Source: Bradyrhizobium diazoefficiens USDA 110
GTDB taxonomy: Bacteria; Pseudomonadota; Alphaproteobacteria; Rhizobiales; Xanthobacteraceae
DNA length: 64,000 nt
NCBI RefSeq assembly: GCF_000011365.1
Contig: NC_004463.1
Span: 8,604,001-8,668,000 of the forward strand
Direction of reading: 5' to 3'
The number at the start of each line of letters is the position of its first letter. Position 1 is the first letter of the stretch. The position numbers and the translations under genes were made by a program. A model generated the notes under the pieces. The model ran no database searches. It worked only from the letters and a program-made list of their open reading frames with translations, and had not been told where the DNA came from. Positions 7,587-14,967 of this stretch are shown in pieces.

Positions 7587-8015
7587 TCACGCCCGCTTCG
7601 ACCGCATCGCGCGCACCTGCGTGAGCTTGGGATCGCGGACGAGCGCCTGGTAGCGTTTGCTGTCGACGGCGTAAATCGCGATCCGGCCCTCACTGTCGGC
7701 ATGAACGCCCCAGCCAAAACGCTTGCCCAGGCTCGACGCCCTCATGCACGCCTGCCCCCGGGAGAAGAACGCTTCACGGGCCGCACGCTTCTCCGTCTTC
7801 GTCGCCTTCACATCGAGCTCGCGTCCCGGCGCAGACGTCGCGAAGATCACGTCGTCGGACGTGTGTTTGTAGGGTGCCTTGGCGATCATCTCGTATTGCA
7901 GGGACGCCACCGTCGGCTTTCCCGCGCGCAGCGGCGGCTCCTCGCCAGTATGCGCCGGACAGTCTTCAGCGACCCGGATGAAGGTGTTGAAGCAATTGGT
8001 CGTGTGAATTGTCAT
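7587..8015 (-). CDS. DUF6157 family protein
   Basis: A 142-residue soluble protein starting MTIHTTNCFNTFIRVAEDCP, with the conserved blocks VASLQYEMI, PYKHTSDDVIFATSA and FFSRGQACMRASSLGKRFGWGVH that I associate with DUF6157. ATG 8015 fits the family start better than one seven codons upstream. It is convergent with the crotonase-like gene, with no spacer between the stops, and runs in the same direction as the GST 17 bases upstream, so the two may be co-transcribed. Function unknown. Confidence 0.82.
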   Translation of the reverse strand: MTIHTTNCFNTFIRVAEDCPAHTGEEPPLRAGKPTVASLQYEMIAKAPYKHTSDDVIFATSAPGRELDVKATKTEKRAAREAFFSRGQACMRASSLGKRFGWGVHADSEGRIAIYAVDSKRYQALVRDPKLTQVRAMRSKRA

Positions 8016-8032
8016 CTGCAACCCTGGATCAT

Positions 8033-8677
8033 TCAACCGACAGCAGCCGCAGCATGCTGCGCCGCCATCTCGTCATCCGCCGCATTGATCCGCTGGAACG
8101 CGGGCCGTGACGTCATCCGCTCGGCATAGCGGACGAAGACGTCCTTTTTCGGCACGATGCCGAACATCATCGTCCAGCTGAACGCGACGCCCCATAGCAC
8201 GTCTGCTGCTGTCATGCGCTCGCCGAGCAGATACGGCCCCTTCGACAATTGCGCCTCGAGCGCACCCAGCATGGTGTCGTAATCGGCATAGGGCGACTGC
8301 GTGATCGGTGCCGGCTCGCGCTGCATGAACTTGTCGATTAAAGCCGGCTCGAACGATGCGCCGTAATAGGCGATCCAGCGCAGATAGGGGCCGCGCAGCG
8401 GATCGTCCAGCGCGGGCGTCAATCCCGCCTGCGGAAACAGGTCGCCGAGATAAATGGTGATGGCGACCTGCTCGGTCACCAGCGCATCGCCGTGGCGGAT
8501 CGCCGGCACCTTGCCGAGCGGGTTGATCGCGAGATAGGCGCCCTGCCGCTGCTCGCCGGCCTTCATGTTGAGGACATGGAGATCGTAGGGCGCCCCCAAC
8601 TCCTCCAGCAGCACCCGCGTGCCGGTGGCGCGGCTTTGCGGCGAGTAATACAGCGTGATGCGGTTCGGATCGGTCAT
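8033..8677 (-). CDS. Glutathione S-transferase
   Basis: A 214-residue classical two-domain GST. The thioredoxin-like N-terminal domain carries YYSPQSRATGTRVLLEELG, NPLGKVPAI (cis-Pro) and the glutathione-binding motif TEQVAIT. The C-terminal helical domain has GERMTAADVLWG, the N-capping box region of GSTs. ATG 8677 has GAGGAG upstream. It diverges from a YafY-type regulator across a perfect inverted repeat, so it is the likely target of that regulator. Confidence 0.93.
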   Translation of the reverse strand: MTDPNRITLYYSPQSRATGTRVLLEELGAPYDLHVLNMKAGEQRQGAYLAINPLGKVPAIRHGDALVTEQVAITIYLGDLFPQAGLTPALDDPLRGPYLRWIAYYGASFEPALIDKFMQREPAPITQSPYADYDTMLGALEAQLSKGPYLLGERMTAADVLWGVAFSWTMMFGIVPKKDVFVRYAERMTSRPAFQRINAADDEMAAQHAAAAVG

Positions 8678-8723
8678 GGCAGGTCTCCTCGGGCGCCGTC
8701 TGGCGATGCGCACCTTGTAGCGG

Positions 8724-8754
8724 ACCATACCTGACATCCTGTGTCAGGTATGGT
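8724..8754. promoter_or_regulatory. Perfect 13-bp inverted repeat, probable YafY operator
   Basis: ACCATACCTGACA (8724-8736) and TGTCAGGTATGGT (8742-8754) are exact reverse complements around TCCTG. The repeat lies 10 bases before the regulator ATG and 46 bases before the divergent GST ATG, the expected place for an operator controlling both. The central ACATCCTGT core recurs at the first YafY/GST locus (1227-1248). Confidence 0.8.
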
Positions 8755-8764
8755 TTAAGGGGTC

Positions 8765-9745
8765 ATGCGCGCGAGCCGGATGCTGTCGATCCTCACCACC
8801 CTCCAGGCCAGGGGGCAAGTCACCGCGCCCGAGCTCGCGCAAGCCTGCGAGGTGTCGGTGCGCACGATCTATCGCGACATCGACGCGCTCGCGGCATCGG
8901 GCGTCCCTGTTTATGCCGACCGCGGCGCGGAGGGCGGCTACCGCCTGCTCGACGGCTATCGCGTGCGGCTGAACGGCCTGTCGCAGAACGAGGCGGAAGC
9001 GCTGTTCCTGACCGGTTTGCCGGGGCCGGCGGCAGCACTCGGGCTGGATGCGGCAATGATCGCCGCGCAGAACAAGCTGATGGCGGCACTGCCCGCCAAC
9101 CTGCGCGCGGACGCCGGGCGGATGCAGGAGCGTTTTCACCTGGACGCTCCCGGCTGGTTCGGCGAGGCGGAAGAACCAAAGCACCTGCGCACGATTGCCG
9201 GTGCGGCCCTGCGCGGGACGCTGATCAAGATCCGCTACCAGAGCTGGCGCGCCGAAAAGCAGCGCCGCGTGGCGCCGCTCGGGCTCGTGCTGAAGGGCGG
9301 CGGCTGGTATCTCGCAGGGCAGGTCGACGGCAGCGTGCGCACCTATCGTGTCGCGCGCGTGCTCGATTGCACGGCGCTCGACGAGCGCTTCGATCGTCCC
9401 GCCGATTTCGATCTCGCCGCCTATTGGCAGGCCGCCACGCTGCGCCTCGAGGCCGAGATGCATCCGAATGTCGCGATCGTGCGGCTGTCGCCGTTCGGCG
9501 TGAAACTGCTCGACGCGCTGAGCCAGCCTTACGTCCGGGCGCGCACGCAGATCGAGGACGCTGCCGACGCGGACGGCTGGCGCATCGCCAGAGTGCCGAC
9601 CGGCAAGACGTCATGGCACGCCGCGGCCGAATTGCTGCGGCTCGGTCCCGAGGCCGAGGTGCTGGAGCCTGCCGATCTCCGCGAGAAGATGGCCGAGCTG
9701 ACGCAGGCCATGGCCGCGCGCTATCGCGCGGCGCGGAAAGCATGA
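8765..9745 (+). CDS. YafY-family transcriptional regulator (HTH_11 + WYL + WCX)
   Basis: A 326-residue regulator. The N-terminal HTH_11 domain (SRMLSILTTLQARGQVTAPE, then SVRTIYRDIDALAASGVP) is followed by a canonical WYL domain, with the motif itself visible in GGGWYLAGQVDG and YRVARV, and a C-terminal WCX extension from about residue 230. Unlike the 1304 regulator it is full length with an intact WYL triad. It is divergent from the GST across the 8724-8754 inverted repeat, so autoregulation plus GST control is likely. Confidence 0.93.
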   Translation: MRASRMLSILTTLQARGQVTAPELAQACEVSVRTIYRDIDALAASGVPVYADRGAEGGYRLLDGYRVRLNGLSQNEAEALFLTGLPGPAAALGLDAAMIAAQNKLMAALPANLRADAGRMQERFHLDAPGWFGEAEEPKHLRTIAGAALRGTLIKIRYQSWRAEKQRRVAPLGLVLKGGGWYLAGQVDGSVRTYRVARVLDCTALDERFDRPADFDLAAYWQAATLRLEAEMHPNVAIVRLSPFGVKLLDALSQPYVRARTQIEDAADADGWRIARVPTGKTSWHAAAELLRLGPEAEVLEPADLREKMAELTQAMAARYRAARKA

Positions 9746-9881
9746 CGGCGGCGCGCCTCGCCGCAGTCGACGAAACAATCCTGAAACACGATTCTCCCCT
9801 CGCCCCGTGAACGCATTCGCGTTTCGACCCGACCGAGATGCAGGGACACAACAACGGCCTCGCGCCAACTGGAGAATGAAG

Positions 9882-10115
9882 ATGTTTCGTAAGCTTGCAC
9901 TCGGTCTGATCGCTGCCGGCTCGCTCGGCGTTGCCGCTCTCGCCCCCACCGCCGCTTCGGCCCACGGCTTCCACCATCACTGGGGTCCCGGCTGGGGCTT
10001 TGGCGGAATCTACGTCAACACCGGCGTCAACAACTGCTACCAGGAGCGCGTCGTCCAGACCCGCCACGGACTGCGCGTCCGCGTCGTGAATGTCTGCGCC
10101 TACGGAATCTACTGA
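9882..10115 (+). CDS. Small secreted/periplasmic protein (77 aa)
   Basis: ATG 9882 lies 7 bases after GGAG. The product begins with a clear Sec signal peptide (MFRKLALGLIAAGSLGVAAL, with a likely AASA/HG cut at about residue 29). The mature part is about 48 residues, with a His/Gly/Trp start (HGFHHHWGPGWGFGG) and two cysteines (NNCYQE, VNVCAYG) that could form one disulphide. Many such short exported proteins occur in Bradyrhizobium; no function is known. A terminator follows directly. Confidence 0.8.
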   Translation: MFRKLALGLIAAGSLGVAALAPTAASAHGFHHHWGPGWGFGGIYVNTGVNNCYQERVVQTRHGLRVRVVNVCAYGIY

Positions 10116-10137
10116 TATCTCGCGCCGTCGACAAAGC

Positions 10138-10163
10138 CCCGATCGCTCCGCGATCGGGGTTTT
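10138..10163 (+). terminator. Rho-independent terminator
   Basis: An 8-bp stem CCCGATCG/CGATCGGG (10138-10145 with 10151-10158), a 5-nt loop, and then GTTTTG. It terminates the small secreted-protein gene and may also serve the convergent desaturase gene. Confidence 0.75.
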
Positions 10164-10171
10164 GCATTTGC

Positions 10172-11119
10172 CTAGCCGGCCTGCCGGTGCCGGCGAAACC
10201 AGGCCCAGGTCTCGCGCGTCGTCGCGATATAGCCGCGGCCGCGATGGACGATCTCGCCGTCGACGATCTCGTTCAGCTTCGGCAGCGCGTGGAAGGGTAT
10301 GGAGGGATAGGCGTGATGCTCGACGTGGTAAGGCATGTTCCACGCGAACCATTTGACGAGCGCGCCGGTGTAGGTGGTGCGCGTGTTCTGGAAGGCGCTG
10401 CGGGTGCGGTCGCAGCCGGTGTGCTCGGCATAGAGATAGGGCCGCAGGAAGAACTGCCCGATGACAAGCGGCACGATCCAGACCCAGAGCAGCAGCGCCG
10501 AGGAGAACCACAGCGAGAGCGCGAGCAGCAGCGCATAGAGCGCAGCATAGGCGCGCGCCTCGCGCACGATGATGGCGCGCTTGTTTTCGGGAATCCAGGG
10601 CACCGTGACCTTGCCGGTCACGGCGTGGCCGAGCATCAGCCAGAGGCGGCCGGCGACCTGGAGCAGGCCGCTATAAGCGAGCGCCAGCTGCGTATCGGAT
10701 TTCGGCTTCACGCCGACGATCAGCTCCGGGTCCTTCTCAGGATCCTGGGTGTAGCGGTGATGGTCCCAGTGAAACAGGCAGTAATATTCGTAAGGTTGTC
10801 CGATGATGAAGCCCGAAGGATAGCCGACCGCAAGGTTGAGGCCACGGCTCCTGAACGCGGTCTTGTGCGCGGTCTCGTGCAACGCCATGAACAGGAAGGC
10901 GACGAAATAGCCCTGCACCGCCATCAGCGGCAGGGCCCATAACACGCCCCAGGCCGAAGAGACCTTCCAGACCAGCGCGCCGACCAGCACGACCAGGCCG
11001 TAATGGCTGAGGCTTTTCGCGGTCCCCCTGAGATCGGAGCGCACCGACAATTCACGCAGCATCGCCGGCGTGAGCGGCTTCAGGCGGTGGCCCGGCTCTG
11101 AAACGGTTGCGTCAGTCAT
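10172..11119 (-). CDS. Membrane fatty acid desaturase
   Basis: A 315-residue integral membrane di-iron enzyme. The three histidine boxes are intact: HETAH (first), HWDHH (second) and HVEHH (third), set between four to five hydrophobic segments, as in the FA_desaturase family. The substrate is an acyl chain or a related lipid and cannot be specified. It lies 15 bases downstream of the MetX-like hydrolase in the same direction and is probably co-transcribed with it. Confidence 0.92.
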   Translation of the reverse strand: MTDATVSEPGHRLKPLTPAMLRELSVRSDLRGTAKSLSHYGLVVLVGALVWKVSSAWGVLWALPLMAVQGYFVAFLFMALHETAHKTAFRSRGLNLAVGYPSGFIIGQPYEYYCLFHWDHHRYTQDPEKDPELIVGVKPKSDTQLALAYSGLLQVAGRLWLMLGHAVTGKVTVPWIPENKRAIIVREARAYAALYALLLALSLWFSSALLLWVWIVPLVIGQFFLRPYLYAEHTGCDRTRSAFQNTRTTYTGALVKWFAWNMPYHVEHHAYPSIPFHALPKLNEIVDGEIVHRGRGYIATTRETWAWFRRHRQAG

Positions 11120-11134
11120 GATCGGATGCCTGTC

Positions 11135-12151
11135 TTACTTGCTGAGGAGCTGTGCGATCTCGGCCCTGATGAAGGCCTGGTCGGGTGGATTGTTGACGGG
11201 ATTTCCGGCGCGATGGCCGTGCAGCGACGGGATCGGATGCAGCACCGCCGATTTTGCGTTGACCAGCCGACCGAGTTCGTCCTCGTTGTCGCGGACGTCG
11301 AAATAGCGGTCGGTGGCGCCCGGCATCAGCAGCATGTGCGCCTTGATCGCGGCGAGCGCCCGATCGAGATCGCCGCCGAATGCGGCGCAGCGGCTGATAT
11401 CGCCGCTCTGCCAGATGCCAATCTGCGCCAGCAGGTCGTTGGCATCGCGCCGCGCGAACGTCGCGTCCCAGCCACGGACGAGATAGTCCTCAAGCGAGCT
11501 GAAACCGGCCTCGCGCCAGAGCTCGTCGCGATAGAAGCCGTGCGACATCGCCCAGCCGGCATAGACGCGCCCCATGGCGCGGTAGCCGACGGTGGGCTTC
11601 TCGACGAAACGGCCGTTACGGAAGGCGGGATCGCCGGTCAGCGCGGCCTTCACGCTTTCGAGGAAAACATGATTATAGGGCGCGCAGCGCGCACTGCCGC
11701 AGACCACCGCGGCGCGCTCGACCATATCGGGATGAGATGCCGCCCAGTGATAGGCCTGCATGCCGCCCATCGACCAGCCATAGACCAGCGCGAGCTTCGA
11801 GATGCCGAAGCGCCCGGTGAGAAGGCGATGCTGGACCGCGATGGCGTCGTGGTAGGTCGGCTCGGGGAACGGGCCAGCCGTGTTCGAGGGCGAGGACGAC
11901 AGGCCGTTGCCGAACAGATTCGGGATGATGATGAAGTAGCGTTCGGGATCGAGCACGCCGCCGGACCCGATCAGCCATTCGGTGTCGTAATGCTGCGCGC
12001 TGAACGAGGTCGGGTAGAGGATGACGTTGTCTTTGGCCGGGCTCAGCGTGCCGTACGTCTTGTAGGCGAGCGTCATCGAGGGGAAGATGGCCCCGGACTG
12101 GAGCGTGACGTCGCCGGCCTCGAAGGTCTCATAGTCGCGCTGCGCCGTCAT
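11135..12151 (-). CDS. Alpha/beta hydrolase, homoserine O-acyltransferase (MetX)-like
   Basis: A 338-residue MetX-type alpha/beta-hydrolase. The nucleophile elbow is VYGWSMGGMQAYHWA (Ser), the acid PGATDRYFD and the base SLHGHRAGNP. The early block YKTYGTLSPAKDNVILYPTSF replaces the acetyltransferase sequence, and the length is shorter than true MetX (about 370-400), so a role in methionine synthesis is not assured. ATG 12151 has GGAG at 8 bases. It is co-directional with the desaturase; the upstream region holds a strong palindrome at 12245-12273. Confidence 0.87.
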   Translation of the reverse strand: MTAQRDYETFEAGDVTLQSGAIFPSMTLAYKTYGTLSPAKDNVILYPTSFSAQHYDTEWLIGSGGVLDPERYFIIIPNLFGNGLSSSPSNTAGPFPEPTYHDAIAVQHRLLTGRFGISKLALVYGWSMGGMQAYHWAASHPDMVERAAVVCGSARCAPYNHVFLESVKAALTGDPAFRNGRFVEKPTVGYRAMGRVYAGWAMSHGFYRDELWREAGFSSLEDYLVRGWDATFARRDANDLLAQIGIWQSGDISRCAAFGGDLDRALAAIKAHMLLMPGATDRYFDVRDNEDELGRLVNAKSAVLHPIPSLHGHRAGNPVNNPPDQAFIRAEIAQLLSK

Positions 12152-12244
12152 GCGTTCAACTCCGCTCACGCGGTCGCAGAACGCGCCGCTGAAATGGCGA
12201 TGCATCGATCATGCCGGGCCGCTCACGCATCATTGCGTCACGCT

Positions 12245-12273
12245 TAATAACTGTACGAATAGTACATATATTA
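12245..12273. promoter_or_regulatory. Bipartite 29-bp palindrome upstream of the MetX-like gene
   Basis: The order is TAATA, two bases, TGTAC, GAATA, GTACA, two bases, TATTA. Both arm pairs are exact inverted repeats, placed symmetrically about GAATA. The TGTAC-N5-GTACA core is typical of TetR-family operators. It lies about 95 bases before the MetX-like start in an unusually AT-rich patch, overlapping the likely promoter. No regulator gene is immediately adjacent. Confidence 0.65.
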
Positions 12274-12308
12274 GCAGGTGGCAAGATGTATCTGTCCGGT
12301 TCGCCGGC

Positions 12309-13112
12309 TCAAGCGATGGCCGCCAGATAGCGCGCGACCGACGCCGCGAATGCGGCCTTGGCCCCCGCGGCGATGTTGCGCCCCCACCAGGCGCCATAAA
12401 TGCGGTCGAAGGCGAACGGCTCGACAACGCCGGCGATCCGCCGCACCGCGGTGGCATTGAGCGGCATGTAGTTCGGATAGGAATACATGAAGCTGACGAA
12501 GCGGCGGTCCATCGTCACCTGCGCGATGTCGCCGGTGAGCAGCGCGCCCCTGCCGTCCGCGCCCTGCCGCCAGTGCAGCATGGTGGCGCCGGCGAAATGG
12601 CCGCCGCTGCGCAGCAGCACCACGTCGTCGGAGATGCGATGGCTGTCGCCGGTCCAGTGCACGATCGAGGCATGCGGCCGCGTCACCCATTGGCGGTCAT
12701 CCGCGTGCAGAAAGACCGGGATGCCGCCGAAAGCCTCGCTCCAGTCGGCGAGCGCGCCATAATAATGCGGATGTGAGATCGCGATTGCCTGCAGTCCGCC
12801 GAGCGAGCGGACCTGCGCGATCGCCTCCGGCGTTGCCAACGGCACGCAGTCCCACATCACGCAGCCGTCTGCGAGCGGCACGAGCAAGGCGCGCTGGCCG
12901 ATGGCGAAGCTCGGCTCGAGTGCAAGACCGGTCAGGCCGAGATCGTCGCGACAGATCATGCGATGGCTTTCCGCCAACGCCTCGCGGGTGAGGAAGGTCT
13001 GCCCTTTCCAGTTCACGAATTGCCGTTCGTCCTCGCAGATCGGACAGGACGCAGGAGGTCTTTCGCTGGCCGGGAATTGCGCGCCGCAGGTTTCGCAGGT
13101 CCAGAGGGACAT
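12309..13112 (-). CDS. Zinc-ribbon plus metallo-beta-lactamase-like protein
   Basis: A 267-residue protein starting MSLWTCETCGAQFPA. An N-terminal zinc ribbon (CETC ... CPIC, residues 6-26) precedes an MBL-like fold with GHFAGATMLHW and TGDIAQV near the end. The usual HXHXDH metal motif is reduced to SHPHYYGAL, so the normal Asp-His pair is missing, and the di-zinc site may be incomplete or used differently. The ATG follows GAGCC only weakly. It lies 88 bases downstream of the acyl-CoA ligase-type gene in the same direction, possibly one operon. Confidence 0.8.
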   Translation of the reverse strand: MSLWTCETCGAQFPASERPPASCPICEDERQFVNWKGQTFLTREALAESHRMICRDDLGLTGLALEPSFAIGQRALLVPLADGCVMWDCVPLATPEAIAQVRSLGGLQAIAISHPHYYGALADWSEAFGGIPVFLHADDRQWVTRPHASIVHWTGDSHRISDDVVLLRSGGHFAGATMLHWRQGADGRGALLTGDIAQVTMDRRFVSFMYSYPNYMPLNATAVRRIAGVVEPFAFDRIYGAWWGRNIAAGAKAAFAASVARYLAAIA

Positions 13113-13200
13113 GGCTCGTGATCCAGGATGTGACGCTTCAAATATGGACAGGCGCGCGTCGACGGCAAGAGCGCTGCAAGCGGGAAAGGCGAACGACGCC

Positions 13201-14814
13201 TCACGTCCCGAAATTCTTCTGGATCGCCTTGTCGAGCGTCTCGCCGCCGACGAAGCGCTGGCGCAGCTCGCGCTTGAGCAGCTTGCCGCTCGGATTCTTC
13301 GGCAGGCTATCGACGAAGATGACCCGCTTGGGCACCTTGAAATGCGCCATCTGGCCGGCGCAGTGCTTGATGACGGATTCTTCGTCGAGCGTCTCGCCGC
13401 TCTTGACCACGACGATCGCGGTGACCGCCTCGATCCAGCGCGGATCGGGCAGCCCGACGACGGCAACCTCCGACACCGCCGGGATACGATACACCATCTC
13501 CTCGACCTCGCGGCTCGCGACGTTCTCGCCGCCGGTCTTGATCATGTCCTTGACGCGGTCGACCACGGTGATGTGACCCTCGCCATCGACGGTAGCGAGA
13601 TCGCCGGAGTGAAACCAGCCGCCGGAGAACGCGGCCGCCGTCTTGACGGGATCGTTGTAATAGCCGGACAACAGGTGCGGCGAGCGGTGCACGATCTCGC
13701 CGACCTCGCCGACCTTGACGTCCTCCATCGCCGTATTGACCACGCGCGTCTCGACGTTCAGCACCGGCTTGCCGGCCGAGCCGGCCTTGCGCAGCTGGTC
13801 CTCGGGCCGCAGCACGGTCGCGAGCGGCGCGATCTCGGTCTGGCCGTAGAAGTTCCAGAATTTAACGGCGGGCAGACGGCGCTGAAGCTCGAGCAAGACT
13901 TCCACCGGCATGATCGAGGCGCCGTAATAGCCCTTCTGCAAGGTCGACAGGTCGGTCTTGTCGAAATTGGGTGAGCGCAGCATCGCGATCCAGATCGTTG
14001 GCGGCGCGAAAAACGACGTGATCCTGTGCGCCTGGATCAGCGCCAGGATGTTGTCGGCAGTAGGCTTTCTCGTGATCACGCCGGAGGCGCCGAGATAGAC
14101 TTGCGGGCCAAGGAACACGTCGAGCTGGGCGCAATGATAGAGCGGCAGCGCGTGCAGGAATTTATCGTCCACACTCATGCCGCCGTCGATGATGCAGCTG
14201 ACATACTGCCACATCACGGCTTCATGGGTCAGCATCGCCCCTTTGGGCAGCGACTCCGTACCGCTGGTGTAGACGATCTGCGCGAGGTCGCGGCTGTCGA
14301 CGGACGCCTCCAGGAACGAGCCGTCGGCATGAAGCAGATCGTCGAAGGTGGTGAGGCCGGCGGGCGCGGTGGCGGGATCCTCGCCCGGGAGCCAGATCAT
14401 CTTCTCGACCGCACAGTCCTTGGCCGAGGCCGCTCGCGCGGGCTCGACGAAATCAGGCCCGGTCGCAAGCAGCTTTGCGCCGGAGCTCTTCAGGATGAAA
14501 TTGATCTCATCCGGATTGAGCATGAAGTTGATCGGCACCAGCACCGCGCCGATCCGCGCCACTGCGAAGCGGAGCGCGGCAAAGGCATGGGAGTTGCGCG
14601 AGAGCACGGCGAGACGATCGCCCTTTTTGACGCCGAGGCCGAGCAGGCCGCGGCCGAACCGGTTGCAGATCGCGTCCATCTCGGCGAACGTCCAGCTCAC
14701 GCCGCCGCAGCTTATCGCGAGCTTACCCGGATCGCGGCCCGCCGAACGGCGCAGGAGATCGCCGATGGAATGCTCGCGCGCTTTCGAGATGGTGGCTGCG
14801 GTGTCGCTGGACAT
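13201..14814 (-). CDS. AMP-dependent synthetase/ligase (acyl-CoA synthetase family)
   Basis: A 537-residue adenylate-forming ligase that would activate a carboxylic acid as acyl-AMP and then a CoA thioester. Visible motifs are YTSGTESLPKGAMLTH (P-loop; the central residues are ES), NFYGQTEIAPLAT (A5), HSGDLATVDGEGHITVVDR (A7/A8 hinge) and PKNPSGKLLKR with the A10 lysine. ATG 14814 follows GGGGA at good spacing. The acid substrate is unknown. It is divergent from the LivJ-like binding protein at 14968, which may supply a substrate. Confidence 0.93.
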   Translation of the reverse strand: MSSDTAATISKAREHSIGDLLRRSAGRDPGKLAISCGGVSWTFAEMDAICNRFGRGLLGLGVKKGDRLAVLSRNSHAFAALRFAVARIGAVLVPINFMLNPDEINFILKSSGAKLLATGPDFVEPARAASAKDCAVEKMIWLPGEDPATAPAGLTTFDDLLHADGSFLEASVDSRDLAQIVYTSGTESLPKGAMLTHEAVMWQYVSCIIDGGMSVDDKFLHALPLYHCAQLDVFLGPQVYLGASGVITRKPTADNILALIQAHRITSFFAPPTIWIAMLRSPNFDKTDLSTLQKGYYGASIMPVEVLLELQRRLPAVKFWNFYGQTEIAPLATVLRPEDQLRKAGSAGKPVLNVETRVVNTAMEDVKVGEVGEIVHRSPHLLSGYYNDPVKTAAAFSGGWFHSGDLATVDGEGHITVVDRVKDMIKTGGENVASREVEEMVYRIPAVSEVAVVGLPDPRWIEAVTAIVVVKSGETLDEESVIKHCAGQMAHFKVPKRVIFVDSLPKNPSGKLLKRELRQRFVGGETLDKAIQKNFGT

Positions 14815-14889
14815 TTCTATTCCCCAAGATTTGCAATTTGCGCGAAGCGTAGTCGGCGCTGTCGACTGCGTCAAATTGCCTGCGCGCCG

Positions 14890-14901
14890 GCGTCATGACG
14901 C
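14890..14901. promoter_or_regulatory. 12-bp palindrome between ligase and binding-protein genes
   Basis: GCGTCATGACGC is a perfect palindrome in the 153-bp divergent region. A second TGCGTCA half-site lies at 14867-14873. Position suggests a shared operator; no regulator gene is adjacent. Short and therefore weak evidence. Confidence 0.35.
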
Positions 14902-14967
14902 AAGAATTGCCCCTTCGCCGGGGCAATCTAATCTGGCGCGCCAACTACAAAGATCGGGGGAAATGTC

